Assembly (NCBI GenBank): GCA_004154925.1 | Contig: QJNS01000010.1 | Location: forward strand, 248,001-312,000 | DNA: 64,000 nucleotides | DNA from: Monosporascus cannonballus | Taxonomy: Eukaryota > Ascomycota > Sordariomycetes > Xylariales | Reading direction: 5' to 3' | In this document: positions 48,301 through 59,979 of the stretch, one piece after another | How the letters are laid out: each line of letters opens with the position of its first letter | Numbering within the stretch: position 1 is the first letter of the stretch | Made by a program: the position numbers and the translations under genes | Notes under the pieces: model-generated | The model's input: only the letters and a program-made list of their open reading frames with translations | What the model was told of the DNA's origin: nothing | Database searches by the model: none

Positions 48301-50518
48301 TAATTAAACCGGAAGTTATAAAATAAAACGGCATTAATACAAAAAACGTACAAAATAAGCAAAAATAAGTTTGTTCGCAAAAAACTAATAACCCTTATAC
48401 GATTACTATGTTCGAACTATTTCTATTCTCTAAACCATTTTTCTTTCTAACGTTTATTTTAATAACTATTACGATTATTACGCCGACGAGAGAAATAAAG
48501 ATAATCCTAGGTTTTTGTTATATTGTTCAATCCAGAATAACGGTAAAAAACGAAAGCATCTCACGGTTAAAAAAGAATTTATCGTACGTTCCGTATCGAA
48601 AGGATAATTTTCGATACGATCACAAAATATGGGAAACCGCGTTTAATATAAGACGTAAAATCTATTTTATTAATACGATCGATAACTAGCCGGTAAACTG
48701 CGAAAATTTAGAGAAATTAATTACCCGAAATATACGTTATCTTAATCGGAAAAGTTTTAATTTATTAATATACGAAAAATTATCTAAGTCGCAAAATCGA
48801 ATATATAGACGTAACTTACTTTTACCGCCATAAAGCCATAAAAGGCTAAGTAGATATTCGTTAAAATAAAGGCTTTTAAAAACCGAAAAAGTTTATTTAT
48901 AAAGTTATAAAAATATATAATTTTAAAAAACTATTAATCAATTTTTTACTAAAAAAACAGGTTTTCAAATATATATAAATATACATTTACAAATTCGATA
49001 AAAACGGTTAATTACAAAAGTGCAAAGTACGACTTATAATACGTAATAATTAGCAGCTAAAAAACGCATATAATAATATATATACGTTTACGTTTACCGA
49101 AACGTTTTTTCGAACGTTAATCGCTATCGTAACCCGATTTAATTTGGAACTTAAATAATATAACGTTATTAACGTTTTCGTTTACGCAAATCCTTTTTAT
49201 AATATATATATAAAAACGCTCCCAAAACACCTATATTGTAATAAAGTTTTACAAATTAAAAAAAACTTTATACGGCTTAAAAGAATTACCGTTATTATGG
49301 TAAAAAAAACTTTCTCAATATATTAAAAAACTTAGAATTTAACTCTGTTTTTTAAGCCTTATTATTTTTTAATAAAGAGTTGTTTTTATATATTAACGAC
49401 ATTATCGTAACGTACTGCAAAAAAAGCTAACATTTCGTTAATAAGGCGATTTAATAAATTAAAAAACGGTATACCTTTATAGAAAATAAAAACCTTTAAT
49501 AGTTTTTCGATATTAAAATAATTAAAAACCGTAGTAAACGGAAAATCTAATTATCCTAATCTGATTTCATAAATAAATTAATTAATTTTGTCCTTAAAAA
49601 ACGTTTAAATAATTTTGTAAATACGCTAATAACCACCATTAAATTATTACCCAAATCTAATTTAACTAATCCAAATTTAATTAATAAATATCAGAAAAAA
49701 ATAAATTCAATTTTATACGTAACGGGTAATACTTAACCTAATATATTTTTTTACCGTATTCCGATTAATATAATTTAACTTAAACTCTAATACCGTACAT
49801 TACGAAACGGCCCATCGAATTATATTATACTTAATTAATACCAAAATATAAGTTCCGCAGTTCCGTAGCAAAAATTCGATAAATATATAAAACGATATTT
49901 TTTAACAGATAATACTATTATCTAAAAGAATTCTCAAATATATATTATTAAATTATTTAAAAGAAATTGGATAAAAATAAATAAACAAAATATAATAATT
50001 ATTTCTATGACAAAAACGAAAATATTATTTTTTATCTAAGTTGCTAAAAAACCTTTTTTTTATTTTTTAACTTATTATAAAGCTAGGAATTAACTTAAAA
50101 ATAGAACCGTTAAATATATAATACGATAATTTGCAAATTATACGACTAATTAACGCAAATATCTTCTTTTTTATAACTAGATTATAATATATTAATATAT
50201 ATAATTATTAATTACGAAAAATAACAAAAAAACCTAAGTAAAGTATATTATATATTTCCGGATAATATGCTAGCAAATGAATTAACGAAAGTCTTATTAC
50301 GAAAAACTTTTAAGTACTTCAAAAAATAACTAAACTTAATAGATATTACGGAAACCCTTAAACGGTGAAAAAATACTTTACAGGTAATTTTAAAAAAGGA
50401 TTTAATTAATTAGGAGGACTTAATCGCTGGAAGAAAAATAGAATAGATAGCTACAGCTTTAGAAAATGGTAAAAAGTGATAATCAACGCCCTGAATGCTT
50501 TAAGGCGTTAAAGGGGTA

Positions 50519-50682
50519 TGTTAACTAGCCAAGTGTGCTATAGCACACCAAATACGAAAAGGTCATCTTCTGATCGGAACATATATACTCCGTTGCTAAG
50601 CTATACAAAAGTGGTACGCGTTGTAAGAACGCACGCAATTAGCTGAATACAACAACGCAACTGATATCTCCTATATCTGACA
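50519..50682 (+). repeat. copia 3' LTR
   Basis: 164 bp, same length and order as the 5' LTR. The first bases are mutated to TGTTAACTAGCC. The palindrome at 50533-50548 has lost its outermost base pairs by G-to-A change. Confidence 0.92.
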
Positions 50683-50687
50683 GTAAT

Positions 50688-51255
50688 TGTCAGCTAGCTA
50701 GGGAATGCGAAGCGCTCCCTATATACGGAAAGGTCCTATACTGATCGGCTTATATATGTTCCGTAGCTAAGCTACTTAAAGTTACACGCATACAATAGCA
50801 TCTATAATTTAGCTGAATACAATAATACAACTAATATCTCTTATATCTAACAATTAAGAATTTTAATCGTTTAATTCGCATATATATTTATTAATTAACT
50901 GTTGCTAAAACGATATAAATTAAATATTAATGTTATTTATCTATATACCCTAATAACAATAATAATGACCGTACAGTTGACGTCCTTAATTATTTATAAA
51001 AGATCTAAGGATTAAAATCGCTTTAAAAGCGAATTCTAGTTTAAAGCATATGCGTTTGATATTTAGAACTTTATCGATCCCGATCAGTTATTTCCGTAGC
51101 CTATTAAACCAATAAAACCCGATATAATCTTCTATTTCAAAAGACGAATTCGCTATATAGCGCGATCCAACACTCTATTATCGTCCTTATCGTCTGGAAG
51201 AATTATCGAAAAAACCAATCCTATGAAATCTTTAATAAATACCTTTAAGATAAGA
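50688..51255 (+). mobile_element. truncated variant copia element: 5' LTR plus start of internal region
   Basis: A diverged LTR (50688-50852, 165 bp, TGTCAG...TCTAACA) begins directly after the GTAAT that follows the complete element. It is followed by sequence homologous to the start of that element's internal region (50853 onward matching 45352 onward, both beginning ATTAAGAAT) for about 400 bp, through the first part of gag. Homology then stops near 51255. The LTR aligns with the other family members at both ends, but its central hairpin has an unrelated sequence. Confidence 0.82.
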
Positions 51256-52420
51256 ATTTATTCGAAAATGAAAAAATCTTTTTATAATTTTTTTTATTTT
51301 AGCTGAGTATTTTTAGATGTTTTTTTATTAAATTGCTATCTGAAAATACAGTTATATATGTTTGTTTTTTTAGCTCGTAATATTTAGCTTTAAAGTTAAA
51401 CAGCTTATAGATAATTAAATTTTGTTACAGCGTTAAAAACAGCTTTAAAAACCTTGTTATTAAAATACTTTAATATTTAAATTTTTTTAAAAAGTAAGAA
51501 ATATAATGTATTAACTTAAAATATTTTTCTTTTAAATTAAGAACAACAATTTTAACTTTTATTAAATATATCTTCTAAGTTTTAAAGAAATATATCAACG
51601 ATCTATTATTTTATATTGATTTTTAATAGAGTTTTAAACCGTTTGTTTCATATATTTTAAAATAAAATAGCTTTTTTTACACGAAAAATCTTAAATTTTT
51701 AAAACCTATCTTTTCAGCCGTTTTTAATATATTATTACGGTATATATTGTACTCCGATTATAAATGTTTCTAATTTTATTTTTAATTTAATGACCGTACA
51801 TTACGTATAATAATTCGAGTTTTTCGATAGTACAGTTTGTTATTATGAATATACTTTAGTTTTTTTTAATTTTATATCTAAAACCGTTCAGTAAATATTC
51901 CTTCGAAATATTTTAGTAATATTTAGAAAATTTTGTATATATTATCGATAATATTAGTATCTAATAATTTCAATCAAGCGATTGAGTTTTTATCGATTAT
52001 ATTTCGCGTAATTATCGAACGTTTTCTGGTTTTTTTTTAAAAAAAATTCTCTATCTTTTTATCGAATTTTATTATAAGTACGTAAAAGCTTATCGTTAAA
52101 AAAGTTATGCGTGTGACCGTAACTCCAACTCGTATCGTTTTACAAATGATATAGAATTATACTTAAGCGTACTTTCGTATTTCGACTTTTTCGAGTTTTA
52201 TTTATTTCGTTATTTTATATATAATCGGCTGTTATCGATTAAGTATAACAATATAATAATTATTTTATTAGTTGTCGCGTTATGTAAATAAAAAAGAAGA
52301 AAAATAAATATATAAATAAATTTTTATCTAGATTATATATTTATATTCGATTTTGTAATGTTTTTCTATACGTAAGTTGGCGATTGATTGTCGAGACATT
52401 TGTACATATACTTATATCTT

Positions 52421-52421
<1 letters not shown>
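51256..52421. other. AT-rich decayed sequence at the right of the island
   Basis: About 1.2 kb of RIP-like DNA with T- and A-runs. I recognise no terminal repeat or coding relic. Confidence 0.5.

Positions 52422-52494
<73 letters not shown>
52422..52494. repeat. (ATA/TAA)n microsatellite
   Basis: About 24 uninterrupted copies of a TAA-type trinucleotide, followed by imperfect AATA repeats to about 52513. It lies within 100 bp of the right border of the AT-rich island. Confidence 0.95.
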
Positions 52495-52498
<4 letters not shown>

Positions 52499-52586
52499 TA
52501 AATAAATAATCATAATAACATTATTATTATTTATATATTTTTTTGGAAAAAAAAGTCGTATTGGATCTAATAATAAAGCTCGGTGC

Positions 52587-54259
52587 AAGTGGATACCGGT
52601 TGCCCTCCCCGGTGTCATCAAAGCAGGCGGCGCCTTTTGTGCTCTCGACACTTCCTACCTTTTCAGCCGCCTAAGAGAGATCTGCCAAGGGTTGGAGTCG
52701 ACCGTGATATTGACGACAGCGAACAATGTCCGGCAGGCGAATCGATTGGCACCCAAAATGATCGTTCTCGGAGATGGCCTATGGACGGAGAATAGTTACG
52801 ACGGACAGGGGCAACGAGCACCTTTGTCGAATGGATGCCCCAACAATGCCTTGTATGCGGTCTTCATTTCAGGTTCCACCGGGAACCCGAAAGGGGTTGT
52901 GCTTGAACATCGATCATTCTCTTCATTTGTGCTAGGATCCCAGAAGGATCTAGATTTCCGGCTACACGACCGGGTACTGCATTTTACACCCTATGCGTTC
53001 GATATCAGCGTCTTTGAGATCCTCGCAGCGCTAACAGTCGGGGCTTCGGTTGCCATCCCATCGGAAGAGGCCCGCATAGAGGACCGTCCCTCTCACTGTG
53101 AGAGCTCCAGGCGACATAGACTTTTTTTTTATTTTTCACCATGAACTTTGTTCTTTGGAGGCGACCCCATTAATGCTTTGGATATCGAGATGTGGGCGTC
53201 GAAGAATCTCATCACTAGGTATAATCCCGCCGAGTGCTGCTCGCTCGGGATCTTCGGCCTAGCCGATCGGTCTACGGCCAATTTTCTGGGATGGTCGTTC
53301 CCTTCGCTGGTCGCCTGGATCGTGGACCCTCGAGCCTGCCAGAAGCTAGTCATTGTTGGCGCAGTAGGGACCTTGTCATCGAGGGACCAGCTGTGGCAAG
53401 GGGCTACATCCATGGCCCAACCTGCTCCCTCCCTGATTCGCCCTTCATTCTGTCTCCTCCACGGTGGCTGTCTCGCTTCCGTGCGAGTCCTTCTCAGGAT
53501 ACACGTCTGTATCGAACGGGCGATCTGGTCCAGTGTGGCTGCAATGAAGCCGCGCACATTATTGGCCGGAAGGATCTCCAGGTAAAGGTCCGTGAGCAGA
53601 GAATGGAGCTCGCCGAGATTGAATTCCGTCTCTACAGGGCTCTTCTTCCTTTCGCTCACAAGGTGGTCGTTGAAGCGGTGGCTTTCACTAAGCGCACAAC
53701 TATAATTTCATTTATCATGTCCGCGGAGCACCCAAACCCAGAGGAGAAAACAGATGTCCTACGGCCTCTGGAATTGGAAGAGATTACCCAAGAATTCGAG
53801 ACCCGGACCGCCGACGCAGCGTCGAGGTTACGGAATAATCTTCCCAGCTATATCGTTCCAACTGCGTATCCACCCATGGGGCATATCCGGACCATGACTT
53901 GCGATACGGCGGATTGGGATGATCTGGTGATTGGGAGCACCTCAGAGCCCCGCGATACGGAGCTCGGGTCTGCGGTCCACTACTTCAGTGCGCCTGTTAC
54001 CCGCGACTATCTCTCTGCGGAGGATATTCCATGCAGATTTCAGCTATACGACTTCGAAATGATGCACACCTATCCAATGGTAACACGTCTGCCTTTTCCC
54101 AGTGTCGCGGATATCACGGTTACCGTGTTGAAGATTATCCTCACTAATGCCGCCTTTGGTCAGGGGTTAGCAGATCAGCTTCTTTCACTGTTCCGGGATA
54201 TGGTCATTCAGCTCACCAGCCATCCTGAGAGTTTTGTATCGGAGTTACGTGGCGGATAG
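52587..54259 (+). pseudogene. non-ribosomal peptide synthetase remnant (adenylation domain, end of a condensation-like domain)
   Basis: Ordinary-GC coding remnant starting abruptly where the AT-rich island stops. Adenylation core motifs occur in order: A2-like IKAGGAF (about 52617), A3 SGSTGNPKG (about 52870), A4 FDISVFEI (about 52999), a degraded A5 YNPAEC (about 53218), A7 YRTGDLVQ (about 53507), A8 GRKDLQVKVREQRMELAEIE (about 53565) and A9 LPSYIVP (about 53841). The frame changes after about 53100 (T-rich, shortened segment) and again near 53368. A10 and the carrier domain are missing. The final ~120 codons instead resemble the end of a condensation domain, so an internal deletion has joined two modules. 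The N-terminus of the domain is lost at the island border. It cannot make a working synthetase, and the former product is unknown. Confidence 0.85.
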
Positions 54260-54747
54260 AATAAGGAGCGGTGTATGTAACCCACTGGTGGTTTCTGCTT
54301 CCGTAAAGGATATACAACGGACTGGAGAACTTGCAGTACCTCCTAACAATTTCTTGTACCTTATGGCCCAAGCTCGAACTAGTATCACAATATCACCAAT
54401 AAGAATGCCCGAAAATACTCCAAATTCCCTTTTAAGGCAACGGGTCAGTTAGCCGTTACTGAGAATTGTTGGAGGTGCTGCCATTTCGCCGTTCCGTCGG
54501 ATAATGTGGTTACACCAGGGGCTGTCTATTCCCATAGTGGATGAAGCATCGGAATTAATATCTTTAGGACAATGAAACCATTATATTTGTATGTACTGCA
54601 TTTACGAATACTGCGGGAAAGTACGGTCGAGCGTTTATAATCATAAGAAACTCAATAGCAGCCTAAAAAAGCCTGAGTTAGCTCAGGTAAAGTAAAGGCT
54701 CAAGCGGAAGTAGCTAAAAGTGGATCTAGATGGCAACTTCAGAAGGA
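54260..54747. other. sequence between NRPS remnant and inverted-repeat unit
   Basis: About 490 bp without a recognisable gene. Includes the palindromic GCCTGAGTTAGCTCAGG at 54671-54687, which resembles one arm of the inverted-repeat unit at 38238-38380. Confidence 0.45.
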
Positions 54748-55026
54748 AGGGCCCAAGTCGTGATCAAAAAAATTGTCACACCCACAGCTACTTAGTCCCA
54801 CCCTGTATTAACATGGTATCTTTAACAAAATCTAAAAAATTGACGCAACCATTTGAAATAAAGTTATATATTTATTTGATGCGCTAGATGTTAGACTATT
54901 TTATTATATATATAGCTTTTTTTTTAAAAAAAAAAAATCGTTGAATTGATTTTTTTTTCTTAGAGTTTGTTAAAGCCATTATGTTAATATTAGGGTGTGT
55001 CAATTTTTTTGATCACGACTTGGGGC
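54748..55026. repeat. inverted-repeat unit (about 280 bp), MITE-like
   Basis: Arms of about 34 bp (54748-54782 and 54992-55026) are almost perfect inverted copies; the shared core is AAGTCGTGATCAAAAAAATT. The interior is AT-rich and non-coding (Tn runs, no frame). This is the form of a non-autonomous DNA transposon, but target duplications are not visible at either outer end. The arms could instead be the facing ends of two separate insertions whose termini read GGGTGTGTCA. Confidence 0.65.
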
Positions 55027-55245
55027 CTGGGGGCCTGGATTGGAAGGTTAGCGCTGGAGGAACTCTACACCGCCTTCCCAATCTTCTCCGGCTATTCTTT
55101 ATCGCCCGGCAAAAAATTCAAATAATTCTTATCGCATCTTCCTTTACGACTTTAGCAATTGAAAAGCTCAGAGCCCCCAGTGCAAGTCCAGGCTAGGCCA
55201 AGGACCGAAATTCACAAAACACTGCACAACACAGCGCATTTAACA

Positions 55246-56720
55246 ATGGGTCCTAGCAAGCTAAAGGCTGCTCTTGCGAGAGAAAAGGGCGTCGACTATA
55301 AGAAGATCAAGCAGAAGAAGAAGTACAAGGAAGCCATCAAAAACAAGCGGAAGAAGGCCGAGAAGAAGGGCGGGGCAGCCGCACGGGGCGACTCGGACGA
55401 CAGCGAGGATGATGACTGGGAGGATGAGGACCAGGACTCAGATGAGGGCGGCGCCACAGTTGAGGACGATGACGAGGAGGGGGAGGATGAAGACGAGGAG
55501 GACGGACACGTCGATTGGCAAGCATTAGACGAGAGCGACAGCTCGGGGTCGGAGGTAGAGCTCGAGGAAAAGATAGAGCGCAAACCGAAGTCGATCCTAA
55601 AGGCGAAGAACGCCAAGGCCGATGCGGGAGCCAAGGCGAGCAAGAAGGGCGGGAAGGAAGAGGCCAAGGACGAAGACGAGGAAGAAGAGGAAGAGGAGGA
55701 CGAAGAGGACATACCCATGTCGGACCTCGAAGACCTGCCCGAGGAAGAGCGGGAAGACCTGGTCCCGCACACGCGGCTCACGATCAACAACACGTCGGCG
55801 CTGCTGTCGGCGCTGAGCCGGATAGCGATCCCTAAGGACGCGTCGGCGCCGTTCGCGACGCACCAGAGCGTGACGAGCGAGGCGCCAACGGCCGACGGCA
55901 TCGAGGACATCCAGGACGACCTGGCGCGGGAGCTGGCGTTCTACGCGCAGAGCCTGGACGCGGCGAAGCGGGGGCGCGCCCTCCTAAGAGCCGAGGGCGT
56001 CCCCTTCTCGCGCCACACTGACTACTTCGCCGAGATGGTCAAGGACGACGGCCACATGGAGAAGGTCAAGGCGAAGCTGATCGAGGAGGCGTCGGCCAAG
56101 AAGGCGAGCGCCGAGGCCCGCAAGCTGCGCGACCTCAAGAAGTTCGGCAAGCAGGTCCAGGTCGCCAAGCTGCAGGAGCGCCAGAAGGCCAAGAAGGAGA
56201 CGCTCGAGAAGATCAAGTCTCTGAAGAGGAGTAAGTCATAAATCCAGCCCGGTCCCCTTCATTCCATTCCCTCCCTTTTACATCCTGGTTCGCTTCCTCT
56301 CCTTCCCTATCCATCCGCACCTAGCTAGGAGAAACAAGAGTGCCGGAGAGATGTTAACCTTCACCCCCCCCCCTCGAACCAGAACGTCAAGAATCCTCAG
56401 GCGACCTCGGGACCAACGAAGCGGACCTGTTCGACGTGGGCGTGGACCACGAGCTGAAGGCGCACAAGAGCAAGGCGTCGTCGGGGCGCAACGGCGGCGA
56501 CCGGGAGCAGCACAGACCGAACGCGAAGCGGCAGAAGAAAAACGAGAAGTACGGCTTCGGCGGCAAGAAGCGGCACGCTAAGTCCGGCGACGCCGTCAGC
56601 ACGGGCGACATGAGCGGCTTCAGCGCGCGCCGCATGAAGACGGGCGCCCGCGCCAAGGTGCCCAAGACGGCGCGGCTCGGCAAGAGCCGGCGGAAGGCTG
56701 CCGGAGCTGGGAAGCGGTGA
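55246..56720 (+). CDS. EBP2: EBP2-like rRNA-processing protein
   Basis: Nucleolar protein required for 27S pre-rRNA processing and 60S subunit assembly. Two exons, 55246-56230 and 56383-56720, with a 152-nt intron (56231-56382); 440 aa. Residues about 1-45 are Lys-rich (KKIKQKKKYKEAIKNKRKK). Residues about 45-170 contain long Asp/Glu tracts. The conserved Ebp2 core runs from about residue 230: LARELAFYAQSLDAAKRGR, a GVPFSRHTDYFAEMVKDDGH segment and KLRDLKKFGKQVQVAKLQER. The spliced C-terminus reads RKRQESSGDLGTNEADLFDV, then a GRNGGDR / KRQKKNEKYGFGGKKR region, SGFSARRMKTGA and a basic end, all characteristic of the family. The start is MGPSKLKAAL at 55246; a 29-codon upstream extension is open but unlike the family. 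It converges on SPB1 324 bp downstream. Confidence 0.95.
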
Positions 56721-57044
56721 GGGTCGAATCGCAGTCACGTGGAGAGAGGAGATGATGAGCAAGAGTTCTTGGTTTGCTCGTTTCGTGTGTGGGATGTATC
56801 ATATGAGTCAGGTCTTTGCAGAGGTCAGAGGTAATGCGACGTTTATCAGGGCTTCATCAAAAGTGGCTGGCATAGATACCAATACAAAGGAAGCTCTAAT
56901 TATCACGAGAAAGAAGCGGCATGCTGCATGGGTATTTCTAAGCATTGTCCATATCTCAGGGTATTTTTGTTCTCCGCCCGCCCAATTGCTACTCCGCGAA
57001 CTCTGATACCCGTATATATACACGGCCGCACATGTCCTACCTAA
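56721..57044. terminator. shared 3' region of convergent EBP2 and SPB1
   Basis: The two stop codons face each other across 324 bp, so both 3' untranslated regions and polyadenylation signals must lie here and may overlap. No specific signal was identified. Confidence 0.5.
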
Positions 57045-59979
57045 CTACTTCCTCTTCGCGATCCTCTTCTGGGCCCTGAGCTCCTTCTTCATGCGGGCGT
57101 CGACGATCTTGTAGCGGCCCTTGACGCCCTTGGGACGGCCCTTGATGCCGCGGTTGAGGCCCCGCGCGACGACGAGTTTGGGCTGGGGCCGGGCCTTGTT
57201 GGCGCCGCGGGCGGCCTTGGCCATGAGCCGCTGGATGCTGTCGGCCTTCTCCTTCTCCGTCATGTTCTCGTCGCTCACCAGCAGGTCCGACTTCTTCTTG
57301 AGCTTCTCGAGCCGCTGCGCCGCCTTGAATTTCTTGCGCGCCTTGGCCTCGCGCACCTTCTTGATTGGCCGCGCGTTGAGCGCCCGCATCTTCTCCTTGA
57401 TTGCCGCCGCCGCCGCCTTGCTGATCGGCTTTTGCGGCCTGTCGTGCTTCGACTCGTCGTCTAGGAACCACTCGGGAAGCCCATCGCGGTCCTTGAAGGC
57501 GTACTTGTTGAACCCTTCGTCTATCACATCGTAGCTGGACTTCTGGCCCGTCGCGAGTTGATGAGCCAGAGTCATCGCCTCCGCTGTTATGATATCGATA
57601 TCTATGCTTTATTAGTTTGGGCGGTAGCGGAAGAGGGTGGGGCTTGATGCTTACCGAGTTTTCCATCGGGCCTCCGCTTGTCTTCGTCCTCCCACTCCTC
57701 CATCTGGCCTTGTGCATGTTTTGCTGTTTCAAAGCCGCCCTTATTGTCAACTTCGGAATCCGAGAACTGATCTTCAGCTACGACCACCTTCTTCTTCCCC
57801 TTGCTCGCCTCCCTCTTTGGTTCCTTCGCTACGGCTGGTTGACTCTTCGTTGCTGGCGTCTCCTCTTCTGCCGCATCTACCATCTCTTCATCGACGTCAT
57901 CTACTTCGGGCTCAGATTCATCAAGTATTCCAGGTATATCTTTAAAGATGTCCTGGCTGAAGAAGTTCTTCGCCCGTTTCGAGAGGCTTCCGGCTTCCGA
58001 CGTTTCGTTGTCCAAATCCGTGATGAGCGGTTTCGACGGTTCGGAATCGTCTTCGTCCGACTCCGAGCTCGAGTCCTCTTCGAGATCACCCTCGTCACTC
58101 GACTCTTGCTCATCTGCCGACACTCCTTCCCATTCACCGTCGTCGTACTCTTTCCTGGCCTTTTTGGCACGGTATTTCGTGTCCTTTTCGGCTTTGCGCT
58201 CTTTGTACTGCTCGTAGAATCCATCGAGCTCACGTTCAAGACGGTCTTCTTCGTCATCCGAAATGTCGCCATCAGAGTCGGGAGAGGAACCTATGCCGCT
58301 ATCTCGGATTTTCTCTGCTTCGCTAATCATGGCCATTTTGCCTTTCGCAATCTTATTGACTGCTCCTGTCTTGTCGACGGGCTTAAGAGAGAACATGGCA
58401 TCTTGGCCTATAGGTCCATCTTGTTCCATTCCGATATCCTGAAGTTTTATGTTAGAACCAGGGCCGCTTAAAGACTACCACGAAGGCAGCACTTACCATA
58501 GGGGCAACCATGTGCAGCTGCATCCGCACGATCTCCTTCTGCTTCTTTTCGTTTTCCCGCCTCCGCTCACGCTTCCTCTTGGCGGCGTCCTTGTCCCTGA
58601 GGGTTTGTAATTCTTCCTGGATCTTGAGTTCCTCATCCATCTCCTCGACCTCGGCGACTTCTTCAGGAGCCTCGGACTCGGGCATTTTTGTGCTCTTCGT
58701 CGGTAATCCGAACGCCTCGCGGGCCTTCAATCTCCACTTCAGAAGCATCTTGAAGTCTTTACGGCCCAACACCTTGAGATCCGCACAACAAGTTCTGATC
58801 TCGTCCGTCGTCTGCGGCATCCTGTCCAGGGCCGCTAGCGCGACGTTGCCATTGCGCGGTTGTTCGAAGCTTAGCTTATTATACGTAGACAGAACGGCGA
58901 TGGGATCGGTCGTCTCGATGAACTCGCTAGCTGGCAGTTCCTCTGCTATATGTTAAAACCCTAAACTCCAAGACGAACCTTACTCTGGACAGCCAAGTTT
59001 CATAGTGATACAGAAGGGGAGTCGGTACGTACTGAACTGAGTGTAGTCTCCCTCTTCGTAACCTCCTCTCTTTCGCTTTTTGACTTCGGGGTTGAAGACC
59101 TTGGCTTCGTTGTTGGGAGCCGCATCCTTAGTGTCAGCGAAGACGGCCTTAGGATCGAGGAACTTCGGGTCAAGGTGTTTTGGCGCCTTAAACCCTCTCG
59201 CAACAACGAAGATCTCCGCGGATACATTTCTTGAGCTTGGAGGCTTGGTGGCCTCAACCTTGGTGAATAGCTGGTTAAAGACCCAGAGCAGCTGGTTATA
59301 TTGGGTCGATCGGAAGACCTTCGTGACGAATGTACCGCCTTCGACGAGGAACTCGGTAGCTAGCTTCAGGGATTGGAGCGCCAGTTCTGCTTGGTTGAAG
59401 GAATCCTGAACCCATGCCGTACCAACGTTTGGCGCGCCGTCATGAAGGACAGTGTCGGCCTTCCAGGTCTTGAGGTGTGAGCGTATCGTCGCACGGCATT
59501 TTTCTACATCGCATCCGCAGTCAGGGACTGCCACCTCTGAATAGCCTTAGGGGCATGGGGACCGGATTTTCAGATGCTCACCTGTCGTGATATCAGACTG
59601 GAAAGTAATAACCCTGGGAATCGGCTTAATAGGGGCTAAATCGACACCGACGATGAGACTGCCATTGGGCATCGTTTCGGCAGCTATAACATGTCAGCCC
59701 TCACTCCCAGCTTCCCGCCGTGACAGTCTGGGTCGACAAACCAACTTGACACCATGATCCAGGTGCGGCACAGAGATCCAGAAGGACTTTGCTCTTTTCG
59801 AGAAAGCCATATTTCCGGTTCAGCTGGATTAACCTGCGGCGCAGAGTTAGTAGCTACTTGGTTCGGGTCAATTTGGGGGAGGCATACTTGAAGGCGGCTC
59901 GCGCTCTGTAGCCCTTCTCCTTGGCCAATTTATACCACTTGTCCAAACGGCCCTTGGCGTGCTTCTTCTGGAGAGCCAT
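57045..59979 (-). CDS. SPB1: SPB1-type AdoMet-dependent rRNA 2'-O-methyltransferase
   Basis: Nucleolar 27S pre-rRNA methyltransferase of the FtsJ/RrmJ family; in yeast it methylates the 25S A-loop guanosine and is essential for 60S assembly. Seven exons: 59979-59888, 59833-59742, 59683-59582, 59503-59033, 58942-58497, 58438-57655, 57601-57045; introns of 53-90 nt; 847 aa (yeast 841). Exons 1-4 give the catalytic domain: [15 protein letters not shown], the AdoMet loop [48 protein letters not shown] and [19 protein letters not shown], covering the K-D-K-E tetrad. The middle has GDYTQFKELPASEF and a Lys/Glu coiled coil. An acidic linker follows. The C-terminal Spb1 domain contains [31 protein letters not shown], and [19 protein letters not shown], ending in basic KRIAKRK. 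It is divergent from the CDT2 gene and convergent with EBP2. Confidence 0.96.

Larger units (their letters stand above)
45188..50682 (+). mobile_element. complete Ty1/copia LTR retrotransposon, RIP-inactivated (5.5 kb)
   Basis: LTRs at 45188-45351 and 50519-50682 are each 164 bp with TGTCAG...CTGACA ends (TGTTAA in the mutated 3' copy). GTAAT lies on both sides (45183-45187, 50683-50687). A purine-rich GTTAAAGGGG stretch precedes the 3' LTR. The plus strand carries decayed gag-pol. At 49270-49300 the frame reads YGLKELPLLW, the copia RT motif. At about 49385-49417 it reads FLYINDIIVTY, the YVDD catalytic box with V-to-I and D-to-N changes of the RIP type. Integrase must lie upstream of RT as in copia; I could not pin its catalytic residues. 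In-frame stops are abundant, so it is dead. Confidence 0.9.
27464..52560. other. AT-rich transposon island mutated in RIP fashion
   Basis: Across about 25 kb the sequence falls abruptly to very low GC and fills with TA steps, while CG dinucleotides stay common and CA/TG become scarce. That is the signature of CpA-to-TpA repeat-induced point mutation acting on duplicated DNA (established for Pezizomycotina). It ends as abruptly near 52560. Every coding remnant inside is riddled with TAA/TAG where CAA, CAG or TGG would be expected, and frames are mostly kept, meaning substitution rather than indel decay. Confidence 0.92.

Noticed and set aside
48408..48689. 93-codon plus-strand frame inside the copia element
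   Set aside because: It lies within the decayed pol region and is probably a chance open window in RIPed DNA, not a separate gene.
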